A stretch of DNA of 48,573 nt, taken from contig JAICJV010000011.1 in assembly GCA_025928265.1 (NCBI GenBank), forward strand, positions 1 through 48,573, read 5' to 3'. This stretch comes from Thermoleophilaceae bacterium. Lineage in GTDB: Bacteria > Actinomycetota > Thermoleophilia > Solirubrobacterales > Thermoleophilaceae. The translations under genes were made by a program, and so were the position numbers. Below the pieces are notes generated by a model. The model was not told where the DNA came from. It was given only the letters and a program-made list of their open reading frames with translations, and did not search any database. Shown here piece after piece: positions 39,292 through 47,933 of the stretch. Position 1 is the stretch's first letter. Each line of letters opens with the position of its first letter.

Positions 39292-41957
39292 GACCGCAGT
39301 CGGGCCGCGAGCTTGCGGTAGAGCTTGCGCAGCGGCCCGCCGATCGGCACGCCGGTGCGGTTCTCCATCTGCCGCACGAAGCGCTTCACGTTGCGCGACC
39401 GCGCCCTGGACCGCCGCTGGAGCTCGCGCGTCTGCGCCGCGTCCTCGCCGCGCGGGTCGACGAGCATGACCGCGTAGGCGACCTCCACCGTCACCTGGTA
39501 CGCCGTCGCGCCGGCCAGCTCCGCGCGCAGGTCGATCTGCATCTGCGGATCGTGCCCGGCGGCCATGTAGAACTTCGCGCCCTGCGGGTCGAGCCCGCTC
39601 ATCGCCCACTTGCCGAGCGCATCGTGTGTGTCGTACACGAGCCGCCGCGGCTCGGGCTCGCCGTGCACCCAGCAGGTGAGCGCGATCCAGTCGAGCCGCA
39701 GCAGGCACGACCCGCGTACCGGGTCGATCCGCAAGCCGCGCACGTCGTCGCCCTTCACCTCGGCGCGCGCGTACGAGAGGCCGAAGCGGTTGCGCCGCCC
39801 CTCCACGCGCTCGTGCCAGTCGAGCGAGAAGCCGTAGCCCGCGTCGTAGTAGACCTCGAGGTCGCCGGCCTCGACCGCCGAGTAGAACGCCTCGGCGGGC
39901 AGCAGCCCCATCGCCACGGCCTCGAGCGACTCCGCCAGGTGCTCGTCCTCGAGCGCGGCCAGCCCGAATGGCCAGTACAGCTCACTCATCGGAAGATCGA
40001 GCAGCGTCTGCGGATCCATGTGGCGGATCGCCCGGCGCTGGTGCTCGGCGCCCACGATCGACTCGAAGCCCGCCGACCCGAAGTTCTCGTCGTGCATCCA
40101 GCGACCGAACGCTGCGGCCTCGGCGGCGGTGGGCGCGCAGGTCGCACGCGCGACCTGCGCGAGCAGCACGCGGCGCGCGCCTGGCCGAACCAGCTTGGGC
40201 GCGATCGGGTCGAGCGCGCCGTAGCGAGCCCACTCGCGCTGGAATGCGCGGATGCCCTTCTGCACAGCGGCCCGCTCGGCGCTCTGCACCCGATCGACGT
40301 CGACCGCCTTCGCCAGCACCGGCTCGAGGTCCGCGTCGAGGTCGACCTGTGACCCCACATCCGGCATGCACACCTGCTCGATGATCTCGGGGCTGCGCAT
40401 GACCGCGCGCATCGCCGTGCTCGGCACACCCTGGCTCGCGAGGTAGCCCGCGATGTCGAGCCCGCCGATCAGCTGGTGGGTGGCGCGCTCGTCGGTGGCC
40501 AGGTACATGCCGATGGTGTGCGTCGGGCGGCCGGCCTTGGAGAGGATGTCCTGCAGCTTGCGCTGGATCGTGCCGCCCCAGCCGAGGTCGACCACCACCA
40601 TGTTCGCCTCGCCCTCGGGCAGCAGCTTGTCGACGTAGGCGACCACGCGGTCGCGCAGCAACTTCGCGCGCGCGACGATCGGGCCCCGCAGGTCCGGATT
40701 GGACGCGAGCTCGGCGATGACCTCCTCCGCGAGCGGACCGTCGTTCAGGCGCGCGTCGGCATTCGCGGCGAGCAGCTCCGACTCGTCCACGCCGACCCCG
40801 AGCGTGCCGCAGAACTCGCGCACGGTCGGCGGGCTGCGGCGCGAGAGCAGGTCGCGCAGCTCCCAGGTGTGACCCTCGAAGATCGCCGCCCGCGCGCACA
40901 CCTGGCGCGAGAGCCAGATCGGCTCCGCGGCGACGCCCGTGTTCAGGTACGCGCCGGCATTGCGAACGAGGTCGGAGAGCAGGTCGCCCTCGCGCATCAG
41001 GCAGAAGACCTTCGACACGCCGGCGCCCGCCGCACGCAGCTGCACCCACTCCGCGAAGCCGGCGAACGCGGGGCCGAGCGCCGTGGCGCCGTAGCGCCAG
41101 AACGTGCGCAGCTCCTCGGGCAGCTCCTGGAGCTCGCGGCGATGCAGCACCTTGCCGCGGATGGCCGTCGTCCCGGCGTCGCCACCGGGATCGGTGCTCT
41201 CGAGGTCGAGGTAGTGGCGCTCGCGCTCGAGTACGCGCGCGAGCTCCTTCGGCCGCCGCTCGAACCAGACCGCCTTCATCCCCCGGCTGCGCGGGCTCTC
41301 CACGTCGGCCTGCTCGTTGTCGCCCACGTGCAGCACCGCGCGAGCATCGAGCTCCATCTCCCGCAGCACCACGTCGAACAGGCCACCGCCCTTGCCGGTG
41401 CCGTGCTCGCTCGACACGAAGATCCGGTCGACGGGCTCCTCGCGCGTGAACCACGGATGCATGAACGAGCGGAGCTGCTCGACCCCGAAGTAGGTGTCTG
41501 AGACGGCGGCCACGGGCTTGCCGGCGGCGCGCGCCGCGCGCACAAGCTCGAGCACGTCGAGGTCGGCGCTCAAGAGGCCGCGCTCGACCTCCACCTCGAC
41601 CGCCGCCACGTCGGCGGCGTCGGCGTCGTGGAACAGCCCGCGCGGGATCTGCGCGTAGATCTGCTCCAGCGTGACCTCCGACCCCACCCCGCCGGCCGCC
41701 ACCCGCGCCCCCTCCTCGGCCACGATCCGCAGTCGCTTGAACGCCATCGGGTCGATGTGGTCCTGCAGTGCCCCGCGTTCGAGCAGCCGCGCGCCGATGA
41801 TCGGGAACGCGTCAACCGGGTCCGGCACGTGCCGGAACAGCATCGTGTCGAACACGTCGAGCGTGAGCGCCTTGACCGACGGCTCCGAGAGGAGCTCGAA
41901 GGCGCGTTCGAGGCGCGCGTCGGTGGTGCGTGTGGGGTTGTCGGCGATGGTGGCCAC
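39288..41957 (-). CDS. Large HAD-superfamily protein (COG5610-like)
   Basis: The 889-residue protein begins with a HAD domain (about 28-225): motif I LTLDVFDTMLFR with nucleophile Asp34, motif II AVSDTYFG and motif IV HVGDNEQAD. The second acidic residue of motif I (two after Asp34) is Phe, as in the DxF subset and dehalogenases, so classical phosphatase chemistry is doubtful. The remaining two-thirds (about 245-889) matches no domain I recognise; it contains LVVDLGWGGTIQ and a Trp/Tyr-rich C-terminal part. Similar large HAD proteins occur beside polysaccharide glycosyltransferase genes. The GTG start at 41957 is 13 bases from the divergent gene's start. Confidence 0.75.
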   Translation of the reverse strand: MATIADNPTRTTDARLERAFELLSEPSVKALTLDVFDTMLFRHVPDPVDAFPIIGARLLERGALQDHIDPMAFKRLRIVAEEGARVAAGGVGSEVTLEQIYAQIPRGLFHDADAADVAAVEVEVERGLLSADLDVLELVRAARAAGKPVAAVSDTYFGVEQLRSFMHPWFTREEPVDRIFVSSEHGTGKGGGLFDVVLREMELDARAVLHVGDNEQADVESPRSRGMKAVWFERRPKELARVLERERHYLDLESTDPGGDAGTTAIRGKVLHRRELQELPEELRTFWRYGATALGPAFAGFAEWVQLRAAGAGVSKVFCLMREGDLLSDLVRNAGAYLNTGVAAEPIWLSRQVCARAAIFEGHTWELRDLLSRRSPPTVREFCGTLGVGVDESELLAANADARLNDGPLAEEVIAELASNPDLRGPIVARAKLLRDRVVAYVDKLLPEGEANMVVVDLGWGGTIQRKLQDILSKAGRPTHTIGMYLATDERATHQLIGGLDIAGYLASQGVPSTAMRAVMRSPEIIEQVCMPDVGSQVDLDADLEPVLAKAVDVDRVQSAERAAVQKGIRAFQREWARYGALDPIAPKLVRPGARRVLLAQVARATCAPTAAEAAAFGRWMHDENFGSAGFESIVGAEHQRRAIRHMDPQTLLDLPMSELYWPFGLAALEDEHLAESLEAVAMGLLPAEAFYSAVEAGDLEVYYDAGYGFSLDWHERVEGRRNRFGLSYARAEVKGDDVRGLRIDPVRGSCLLRLDWIALTCWVHGEPEPRRLVYDTHDALGKWAMSGLDPQGAKFYMAAGHDPQMQIDLRAELAGATAYQVTVEVAYAVMLVDPRGEDAAQTRELQRRSRARSRNVKRFVRQMENRTGVPIGGPLRKLYRKLAARLRS

Positions 41958-41970
41958 GGCGTAATCAGCA

Positions 41971-42918
41971 GTGAGTATGCTCGCCGACGCGGTGGACGAG
42001 CCCCTGCTGCTCCATTCCCTGAGTGAACACGCGGAGCTGATCTTCGGCGCGCTCGACGCGGCGCAGCCCAGGCGGATCGTGGAGATCGGGTCGGAGACCG
42101 GCGGCTTCTCCAAGCAGCTGCTCGACTGGTCGGGCGCGAACGGCGCCACGCTCGTGACCGTCGAGCCCTATCCCACGCCCGAGGTGCGCGAACTCGCCGA
42201 GAAGACGCCGCACTTCGAGCTCGTGATCGGCCGCAGCCCGGGCGCACTCGCCGGCCTCGATCCCGCGGACGCGTACGTGATCGACGGCGACCACAACCAC
42301 TGGACGGTGCTGCGCGAGCTCAGAGCCGCCTACGCCGGCGACGCCCGGCCGCTCGCGATCCTGCACGACGTCGGCTGGCCGTGCGCGCGGCGCGACCAGT
42401 ACTACGCGCCCCACGCGATCCCCGAGGACGGTCAGCACCCGCACTCGTGGGAGAAGGGCCGCGACCCCGACCAGCGCGAGCTGGTGGACGTGGGCGGCTT
42501 CCACGGCGAGTTCGAGTTCGCCGTCGCGGTCGATGAGGGCGGCACCGACAACGGCGTGCTGGCCGCGGTCGAGGAGTTCCTCGAGTCGCGGCCGGACCTC
42601 GAATACCGCCAGGTGGAGGCGATCTTCGGCGTCGGCTACGTCTACCCGGCCGACGCCCCTTACGGCGCGCGCGTGCGCGAGCTGCTCGACCCGTGGCACG
42701 AGAGCACCCTGCTCGAGCGCATGGAGCGCAACCGGGTCCGGCTCTACGCGCGCGTGCTCGAACTGCAGGACCAGCTGCGCCGGGCGGGTCTCGGCAGCGG
42801 GCGCGTCGCCCTGGCGCTGGAGGACCGGATCGAGGCGCTCGAGGCCGAGAACACAGCGCTGCGGCTGGAGCGGGCGCGCCTGCGGGAGCGACTCGCGGGC
42901 CACATGCACAATGCATGA
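41971..42918 (+). CDS. Class I methyltransferase-like protein with C-terminal coiled coil
   Basis: The 315-residue protein has RRIVEIGSETGGFSKQLLDW (motif I, about 34-53), ATLVTVEPYP, and AYVIDGDHNHWTVLREL, the pattern of the Methyltransf_24/CmcI-like group found in polysaccharide clusters. ILHDVGWPCARRDQYY may place a metal or substrate. The last 60 residues (about 250-310) form a Leu/Glu/Arg coiled coil ending in GHMHNA. Starts at GTG 41971 or ATG 41977 are possible, or GTG 41992. The acceptor is probably a sugar or glycan precursor. The stop TGA lies within the promoter palindromes of the antitoxin gene. Confidence 0.8.
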   Translation: MSMLADAVDEPLLLHSLSEHAELIFGALDAAQPRRIVEIGSETGGFSKQLLDWSGANGATLVTVEPYPTPEVRELAEKTPHFELVIGRSPGALAGLDPADAYVIDGDHNHWTVLRELRAAYAGDARPLAILHDVGWPCARRDQYYAPHAIPEDGQHPHSWEKGRDPDQRELVDVGGFHGEFEFAVAVDEGGTDNGVLAAVEEFLESRPDLEYRQVEAIFGVGYVYPADAPYGARVRELLDPWHESTLLERMERNRVRLYARVLELQDQLRRAGLGSGRVALALEDRIEALEAENTALRLERARLRERLAGHMHNA

Positions 42919-42940
42919 TCTGCATGCATAGTGCTATCAT
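42911..42940 (+). promoter_or_regulatory. AT-rich operator/promoter of the toxin-antitoxin pair
   Basis: ATGCA-TGATC-TGCAT (42911-42925) is an inverted repeat, and ATGAT (42915-42919) pairs with ATCAT (42936-42940). This AT-rich patch contrasts with the local GC content. TATCAT (42935-42940) could be a -10 box, which would make the antitoxin message leaderless. Binding by the VapB-like protein with its toxin (conditional cooperativity) is expected for the family. Confidence 0.5.
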
Positions 42941-42947
42941 CATGGGC

Positions 42948-43172
42948 ATGCCGAACGTCCAGGTCCGCGGCGTACCCGAGGACGTCCACCGGCGCCTGAA
43001 GTCCCAGGCCGCGCTGGCGGGCCAGTCGCTCAACGAGTTCCTCCTGGCGAGGATGAGCGACATCGCACGCGTCCCCACCGTTCCCGAACTGTCAGAGCGC
43101 ATCCGCCGGCGCACGCCCTACACCGGCCCGTCCAGCGCCGCCGTCATTCGCGAGGAGCGCAAGCGGCGTTGA
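42948..43172 (+). CDS. VapB/FitA-like ribbon-helix-helix antitoxin
   Basis: The 74-residue protein has an N-terminal beta strand VQVRGVPEDVHRRLKSQAAL and the helix AGQSLNEFLLARM, the RHH fold of FitA/VapB antitoxins. The C-terminal part (about 45-74), basic and Pro-containing, would wrap the toxin. Starts at 42942 (MGM) and 42948 are both possible. Its stop overlaps the toxin start (TTGA), giving coupled translation with antitoxin first, as usual. Confidence 0.85.
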   Translation: MPNVQVRGVPEDVHRRLKSQAALAGQSLNEFLLARMSDIARVPTVPELSERIRRRTPYTGPSSAAVIREERKRR

Positions 43173-43579
43173 TCGTCGTCGATGCCTCCGTGCTGACGGA
43201 TTTCCTGGTCGGCCAACCAGAGGCCCTCGATGCGCTACAAGACGCGCTTGCCGGTCGTGAACACGAGCCACTCCATGCCCCGGAGCTGATCGAGCCCGAA
43301 ACTCTCAACGCCCTTCGAGGCCTGTGCCGCGCGGGCCGGATCCGCGACGAACGCGCGGCAGAGGCAGTGGCCGACCTCGCCGACATGAGGCTGATCCGCT
43401 ATCCGCACGCACCGCTGCGCGCTCGTGTATGGGATCTGCGCCACAACCTGTCGGCGTACGACGCCAGCTACCTCGCGCTTGCCGAGGCGCTCGAGGACTC
43501 GCTCCTGCTCACCGCGGACAGCGGACTCGCGTCGGGCGCCCGAACGCTTCTGGGCGACACGCGCGTCCGCGAGATCTGA
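43169..43579 (+). CDS. VapC-like PIN-domain toxin
   Basis: The 136-residue PIN domain has all four acidic positions: Asp5 (VVDASVL), Glu42 or Glu44 (LIEPETLNALR), Asp98 (SAYDASYLALAE) and Asp117 (LLTADSGLA). VapC toxins are Mg-dependent ribonucleases, often cutting tRNA. The TTG start is part of the TTGA overlap with the antitoxin. The pair sits between a glycan methyltransferase and the ABC exporter and is not needed for their functions; it may stabilise the cluster. All key residues are present, so it should be active. Confidence 0.87.
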   Translation: MIVVDASVLTDFLVGQPEALDALQDALAGREHEPLHAPELIEPETLNALRGLCRAGRIRDERAAEAVADLADMRLIRYPHAPLRARVWDLRHNLSAYDASYLALAEALEDSLLLTADSGLASGARTLLGDTRVREI

Positions 43580-43598
43580 AGCCCTCTAGATTTGCGCC

Positions 43599-44876
43599 AT
43601 GGCCGAGCTAGCCCCACCAGGGCCGGTGGGCGCAGGAGCGACTTCCGGCCGGACGGTGCCGAAACGGCGCTACGCAGCCATCGAGGTCCGCGACCTCGAG
43701 AAGACGTTCCGGATCCCCCGCCAGCAGGTGAACACGTTCAAGGAACGTGCCCTGCACCCGTTCCGCCGCGCCCGCTACGAGGAGCTGAACGTGCTGCGCG
43801 GCATCACGTTCGACGTGCTGGAGGGCGAGTTCTTCGGGATCGTGGGCCGCAACGGGTCCGGCAAGTCGACACTGCTCAAGTGCCTGGCCGGCATCTACCG
43901 CTCCGACGCCGGCAGCATCCGCGTGGCGGGCCGGATCTCCCCGTTCATCGAGCTGGGCGTCGGCTTCAACCCGGACCTGACGGCGCGGGAGAACGTCGTG
44001 ATCAACGCGGTCATGATGGGCCTGACGCCGCGCGAGGCCCGCGCCCGCTTCGACCAGGTCCTCGAGTTCGCCGAGCTACAGGATTTCGTCGATCTGAAGC
44101 TCAAGAACTACTCGTCCGGCATGCAGGTCCGCCTGGCGTTCGCCGTGATGGTGCAGTCGGGCGCCGAGATCCTCCTGATCGACGAGGTCCTCGCGGTCGG
44201 CGACGCGGCCTTCCAGCAGCGCTGCTTCGACGAGTTCCTGCGACTCCGCGACGAGGGCCGGACGATCGTGTTGGTAACACACGACATGACCATCGTGGAC
44301 CGCTTCTGCCACCGGGCGATGCTCATCACGGGCGGGGAGATCGAGACGATCGGCGCGCCGGGCCAGGTGGGCGCGCGCTACCTCGAGCGCAACTTCGAGG
44401 CGATGTCCCAGCGCAGCGAGACGACCCAGGAGAGCTCCGTGGCCGGCGCGAGCGCGGAGATCGCGGAAATCTGGGTGGAGAACGACGCGGGCATGCGCGT
44501 GGAGACGGTGCCGCACGGCCAGCCGCTGCATCTGCACGCCCGCATCGACGTTCACGGCCGGGTGCAGGAGCCGATCGTGGACATCTGGGTGGACGACGAG
44601 AACGGCGCACGCGTGTTCGCCACCTCCACGCGCCCCTGGCCCGAGGCGCCGCCCGCCGAGGCGGGACAGTCGCTGCACGTGAGGGTCGACCTCGACAACC
44701 GGCTCGCGGGCGGCCGCTACCACATCGGCTGCTCGCTCCTGTCCGGCAGCGCCACGCTGGCGGTGGTCGCGCTGGTGAACCGCCACAAGCCGTTCGTCGT
44801 CTACGGCAGCAGCCACGTGTTCGGCCTCGTGGCCATCGACCACGAGCTGCACGTGGACCGGGAGAGCAGCGCTTGA
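43599..44876 (+). CDS. Polysaccharide ABC exporter, ATP-binding subunit (Wzt type)
   Basis: The 425-residue protein has Walker A GRNGSGKS (83-90), signature YSSGMQ (171-176), Walker B ILLIDE (191-196) and His228. The N-terminal 60 residues and the RISPFIELGVGFNPDLTARENV stretch are characteristic of the Wzt/TagH subfamily. A C-terminal beta-sandwich (about 285-420) is like the Wzt carbohydrate-binding domain, with IWVDDENGARVF. This domain recognises the terminal modification of the glycan in O-antigen transporters. The ATG start lies 19 bases after the toxin gene. The TTGA overlap couples it to the permease. Confidence 0.92.
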   Translation: MAELAPPGPVGAGATSGRTVPKRRYAAIEVRDLEKTFRIPRQQVNTFKERALHPFRRARYEELNVLRGITFDVLEGEFFGIVGRNGSGKSTLLKCLAGIYRSDAGSIRVAGRISPFIELGVGFNPDLTARENVVINAVMMGLTPREARARFDQVLEFAELQDFVDLKLKNYSSGMQVRLAFAVMVQSGAEILLIDEVLAVGDAAFQQRCFDEFLRLRDEGRTIVLVTHDMTIVDRFCHRAMLITGGEIETIGAPGQVGARYLERNFEAMSQRSETTQESSVAGASAEIAEIWVENDAGMRVETVPHGQPLHLHARIDVHGRVQEPIVDIWVDDENGARVFATSTRPWPEAPPAEAGQSLHVRVDLDNRLAGGRYHIGCSLLSGSATLAVVALVNRHKPFVVYGSSHVFGLVAIDHELHVDRESSA

Positions 44877-45727
44877 GCGTCGAGACCGGCGCGGCGCTCC
44901 CCCGCGCCCGCGAGATCCACGGCCCCGCCGCGTACGGCGGTGGCTGGCGCCGCTTCTGGCACCTCACGTGGCTGATCGCGGTCACCGACTACCGCCTGAC
45001 CTACTTCGGCTCGGTGCTCGGCTACCTGTGGGCGCTGATGCGGCCGCTGCTGCTGTTCGGCGTGCTGTACGTCGTGTTCAGCAAGTTCCTCCGGTTCGGC
45101 GACACCATCCAGTACTACCGCGACCTGCTGCTCATCAACATCGTGCTCTACACGTTCTTCTCGGAGGCGACGGGGAACGCGGTGCGGTCGGTCGTGAACC
45201 GCGAGTCGCTCGTGCGGAAGATGCACTTCCCGCGCATGGTCATCCCGCTGTCGGTGGTGGTCACCTCGATGCTCAACCTGGCCGCGAACCTGGTGGCGGT
45301 CCTCGTCTTCATCCTCATCGACGGGGTCAAGCCGCGCTGGACCTGGTTGCTGATACCGGTGGTGCTGCTGCTTCTCGTGGCTTTTACCGCGGGCATCGCG
45401 ATGATCCTGTCGGCGCTGTACGTGAGCTATCGCGACGTGCAGCCGATCTGGGCGGTCTTCACCCAGCTCATCTTCTACGGGACACCGATCCTCTACGTGA
45501 TCGACACCGTGCCGAGCCAGCTCCAGAAGGTGCTGATGGCCAACCCGCTCGCCGCGCTGCTCGAGCAGACGCGCAAGTGGCTGATCGACTCCGGGGCGCC
45601 CGGGTTCGTGCAGGCCGCCGGCGGCTTCCCGTGGTGGCTCATCCCCGTCGTGATCCTCGTTTTCGTCTGCACGTTCGGACTGTGGCTGTTCAATCACGAA
45701 GCACCACGCATCGCAGAACGGCTGTGA
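44873..45727 (+). CDS. Polysaccharide ABC exporter, membrane subunit (Wzm type)
   Basis: The 284-residue ABC-2 permease has six hydrophobic helices. YRLTYFGSVLGYLWALMRP leads to LLLFGVLYVVFSKFL, and the ESLVRKMHFPRMVIPLS stretch is typical of Wzm/TagG; QLIFYGTPILYVIDTVP lies near helix 5. It forms the channel with the ATP-binding subunit. The TTG start overlaps the Wzt stop, and the stop overlaps the GTG of the next gene (GTGA). Confidence 0.92.
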   Translation: MSVETGAALPRAREIHGPAAYGGGWRRFWHLTWLIAVTDYRLTYFGSVLGYLWALMRPLLLFGVLYVVFSKFLRFGDTIQYYRDLLLINIVLYTFFSEATGNAVRSVVNRESLVRKMHFPRMVIPLSVVVTSMLNLAANLVAVLVFILIDGVKPRWTWLLIPVVLLLLVAFTAGIAMILSALYVSYRDVQPIWAVFTQLIFYGTPILYVIDTVPSQLQKVLMANPLAALLEQTRKWLIDSGAPGFVQAAGGFPWWLIPVVILVFVCTFGLWLFNHEAPRIAERL

Positions 45728-47241
45728 GCCGCGCGGCAGCGGTCGTCCGGCGGGTCCCGGCCCCGCTGGCGCTGCTGCTCGTGGTGGTGGCGATCTTCGG
45801 CACGGCGTGGGTCGTGCTCGTGCCGCCGTGGGGCGGCCCCGACGAGGACTCGCATTTCGCCTACGCCCAGACGCTCGGCGAACTGGGGCGCCTGCCGGGC
45901 GGCGCGGGCCTGGCTGTTTCGGGTCAGCAGCGCAACTCGATGGACTTCGTGAACAGCGACGCAACGGTGATCTTCCACTACGCGAAGCCCACCTGGAGCG
46001 GCGCGACCGAGCGGCGCTGGCGGATCGCCGACAGGCTCGCCGACCGGCGCAACGGAGGCGGAGGCAACGCGGCGGCCGCCTATCCCCCGGCGTACTACCT
46101 GATCGAATCGCTGCCGTACCGGGCGCTCGGCAAGACCGACGTCATGACGGACCTCTACGTCATGCGGCTGGTGTCGGCGTTGTGGCTGCTGGTGGCGACC
46201 GTCGGGGCATGGCTCCTGGCCGGCGAGGTGTTCGGCCGCAACCGGGCGTTGCAGCTCGTGACGGCGGCGTCGGTCGGGCTGTGGCCGATGGTGGCGTTCG
46301 TGTGCGGCGTGCTGAATCCGGACGCGATGCTCATCGGGCTCTCCTCGCTCACCACGTGGCTCGGCGTGTCGCTGCTGAGACGCGGCCCCAGCGCAGCACG
46401 CGCGATCGCGCTGGCGCTCTGCATCGGCCTCGCACTCGCGACCAAGGCCACGGCGCTCGCCTGGCTGCCGCCGCTCGCGTTCGCGATGGCGATCACGGCA
46501 TGGCGGTTGCGCCGGCGCATCTCGGTGCGGCGGGTGCTCGCTGTCGCGGCGGTGGTGCTGGCGTTCGCACTGCCGGTGGGCGCGTGGGTCTCGTACGCCC
46601 ACGACCACGGCCGCACCGCGTACGCCCAGGCGACGCTGGTGGGCTCGGCCCCCACGTCGGCGGGCACGACGGGCTCGACGAGCGGCAACGGCGGCGTGCG
46701 CCAGTTCGCGAGCTACCTATGGCAGTTCTACCTGCCCAAGCTGCCGTTCCAGCACCCGAAAATCCACTTCGTCGACCCGCACATCTCCACGTTCCCGGTC
46801 TTCCACGTGTGGCTGGCGAGCGGCTGGGCGTCGTTCGGCTGGGTCAACGTCTGGTTCGGGACGTGGGTCTACTACCTGTTCCTGGCGATCGCGATCCTGA
46901 TCGTCGCGGGCGCGGCGATCACGGCGGTGAAGGCGTGGCCGTGGCGCATCAGACGCGCGCCGTGGCTCGCGCCCACGGCGTTCATGGCGCTGTTCGCGGT
47001 GTCGCTCCTGGGCGGGCTGCACCGCACCGACTTCCACATGTACCTGGACAACGATCCGCCGTTCCTCCAGGGGCGCTACCTGCTGCCGATCGCGCCGATC
47101 CTCGCGCTGTTCGTGGCGCAGGCGACGCGCGCGCTGCCGCGGAGGTGGCGACCCGCGGGCGCCGGAGCGGTGCTCGCCGGGCTCGTCGTGTTCCAGCTCG
47201 CCTGCCTCGGCCTGATCCTCTACCGCTATTACGATGTCTAG
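45724..47241 (+). CDS. DUF2142-like multi-pass membrane protein
   Basis: The 505-residue protein has about 10-12 hydrophobic helices. Near the start is PPWGGPDEDSHFAYAQ, and near the end is FLQGRYLLPIAPIL, both hallmarks of the DUF2142/GT-C-like family seen in polysaccharide clusters. It may be a lipid-linked-sugar-dependent glycosyltransferase or a polymerase. A large external loop (about 45-110) holds the acidic motif. The GTG start is coupled to the Wzm stop, and the stop overlaps the next ATG by 8 bases. Confidence 0.78.
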   Translation: MSRAAAVVRRVPAPLALLLVVVAIFGTAWVVLVPPWGGPDEDSHFAYAQTLGELGRLPGGAGLAVSGQQRNSMDFVNSDATVIFHYAKPTWSGATERRWRIADRLADRRNGGGGNAAAAYPPAYYLIESLPYRALGKTDVMTDLYVMRLVSALWLLVATVGAWLLAGEVFGRNRALQLVTAASVGLWPMVAFVCGVLNPDAMLIGLSSLTTWLGVSLLRRGPSAARAIALALCIGLALATKATALAWLPPLAFAMAITAWRLRRRISVRRVLAVAAVVLAFALPVGAWVSYAHDHGRTAYAQATLVGSAPTSAGTTGSTSGNGGVRQFASYLWQFYLPKLPFQHPKIHFVDPHISTFPVFHVWLASGWASFGWVNVWFGTWVYYLFLAIAILIVAGAAITAVKAWPWRIRRAPWLAPTAFMALFAVSLLGGLHRTDFHMYLDNDPPFLQGRYLLPIAPILALFVAQATRALPRRWRPAGAGAVLAGLVVFQLACLGLILYRYYDV

Positions 47242-47926
47242 CCGCCGCGCCGCCCTCATCGGCTTCCTCGCAATCCTCGGCGTAGGGCTCCTGGGGCTGC
47301 TCGTCGCGTCGGTGCTCATGCGCGGCGAGATCAAGCAGACCGACGGCGTCCTGCCCGTCTACCCGGTCGCGCCTCTCGCCGCCGGCTCGACCGTGTGCCA
47401 GGAGCCGATCGGCCTTGCCGACGACCTCGAGAACGTGCGCTACCAGGTGGGCACGCTCGGCAAGCCGAACGGCCCGGCGATGGATGTGACGGTGACCACG
47501 CCAAGCGGGATCGTCCTCGGCGAGGGCCACGTGGCGCCGGGCTGGAAGGACGTGGGACTCCCGCACACCGTGAACGTCGGGCGCGTCAAGGCCGACCAGG
47601 AGGTCTCGGTGTGCATCCACAACCGCGGCCCGGTGCGCGCCTACGTGTACGGCGACATCCCGAACGGCACCTTCCTCGGCTTCCGCCCCACCGACTCCAC
47701 CAGCGTCGCGCGCGTGAACGGCCAGCAGGTCGACGGCGACATCACGCTGTGGTTCACCGCCAACAAGCGTTTCTCGCTCATCCAGCGTGTGCCGGCGATG
47801 CTCCGCCACGCCGCGCACTTCCGCCCGGGCTTCGTGGGCAAGGGCCTCTACTGGGCGCTCCTCGCCGCGATGCTGCTGCTGGTGCCGTTCCTGCTCGGGC
47901 GGGCGCTGCTTCGGTCGATACGCTGA
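47234..47926 (+). CDS. Membrane protein with two flanking helices, function unknown
   Basis: The 230-residue protein has a helix near each end (about 8-29 and 205-225) and an extracytoplasmic beta-rich middle (about 35-190), with two cysteines (TVCQEP and SVCIHN). I do not recognise the family. Its start lies within the end of the DUF2142 gene, so the pair is coupled and probably acts together on surface-glycan assembly. The spacing to Gmd is 7 bases. Confidence 0.7.
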   Translation: MSSRRAALIGFLAILGVGLLGLLVASVLMRGEIKQTDGVLPVYPVAPLAAGSTVCQEPIGLADDLENVRYQVGTLGKPNGPAMDVTVTTPSGIVLGEGHVAPGWKDVGLPHTVNVGRVKADQEVSVCIHNRGPVRAYVYGDIPNGTFLGFRPTDSTSVARVNGQQVDGDITLWFTANKRFSLIQRVPAMLRHAAHFRPGFVGKGLYWALLAAMLLLVPFLLGRALLRSIR

Positions 47927-47933
47927 CGGCCTC

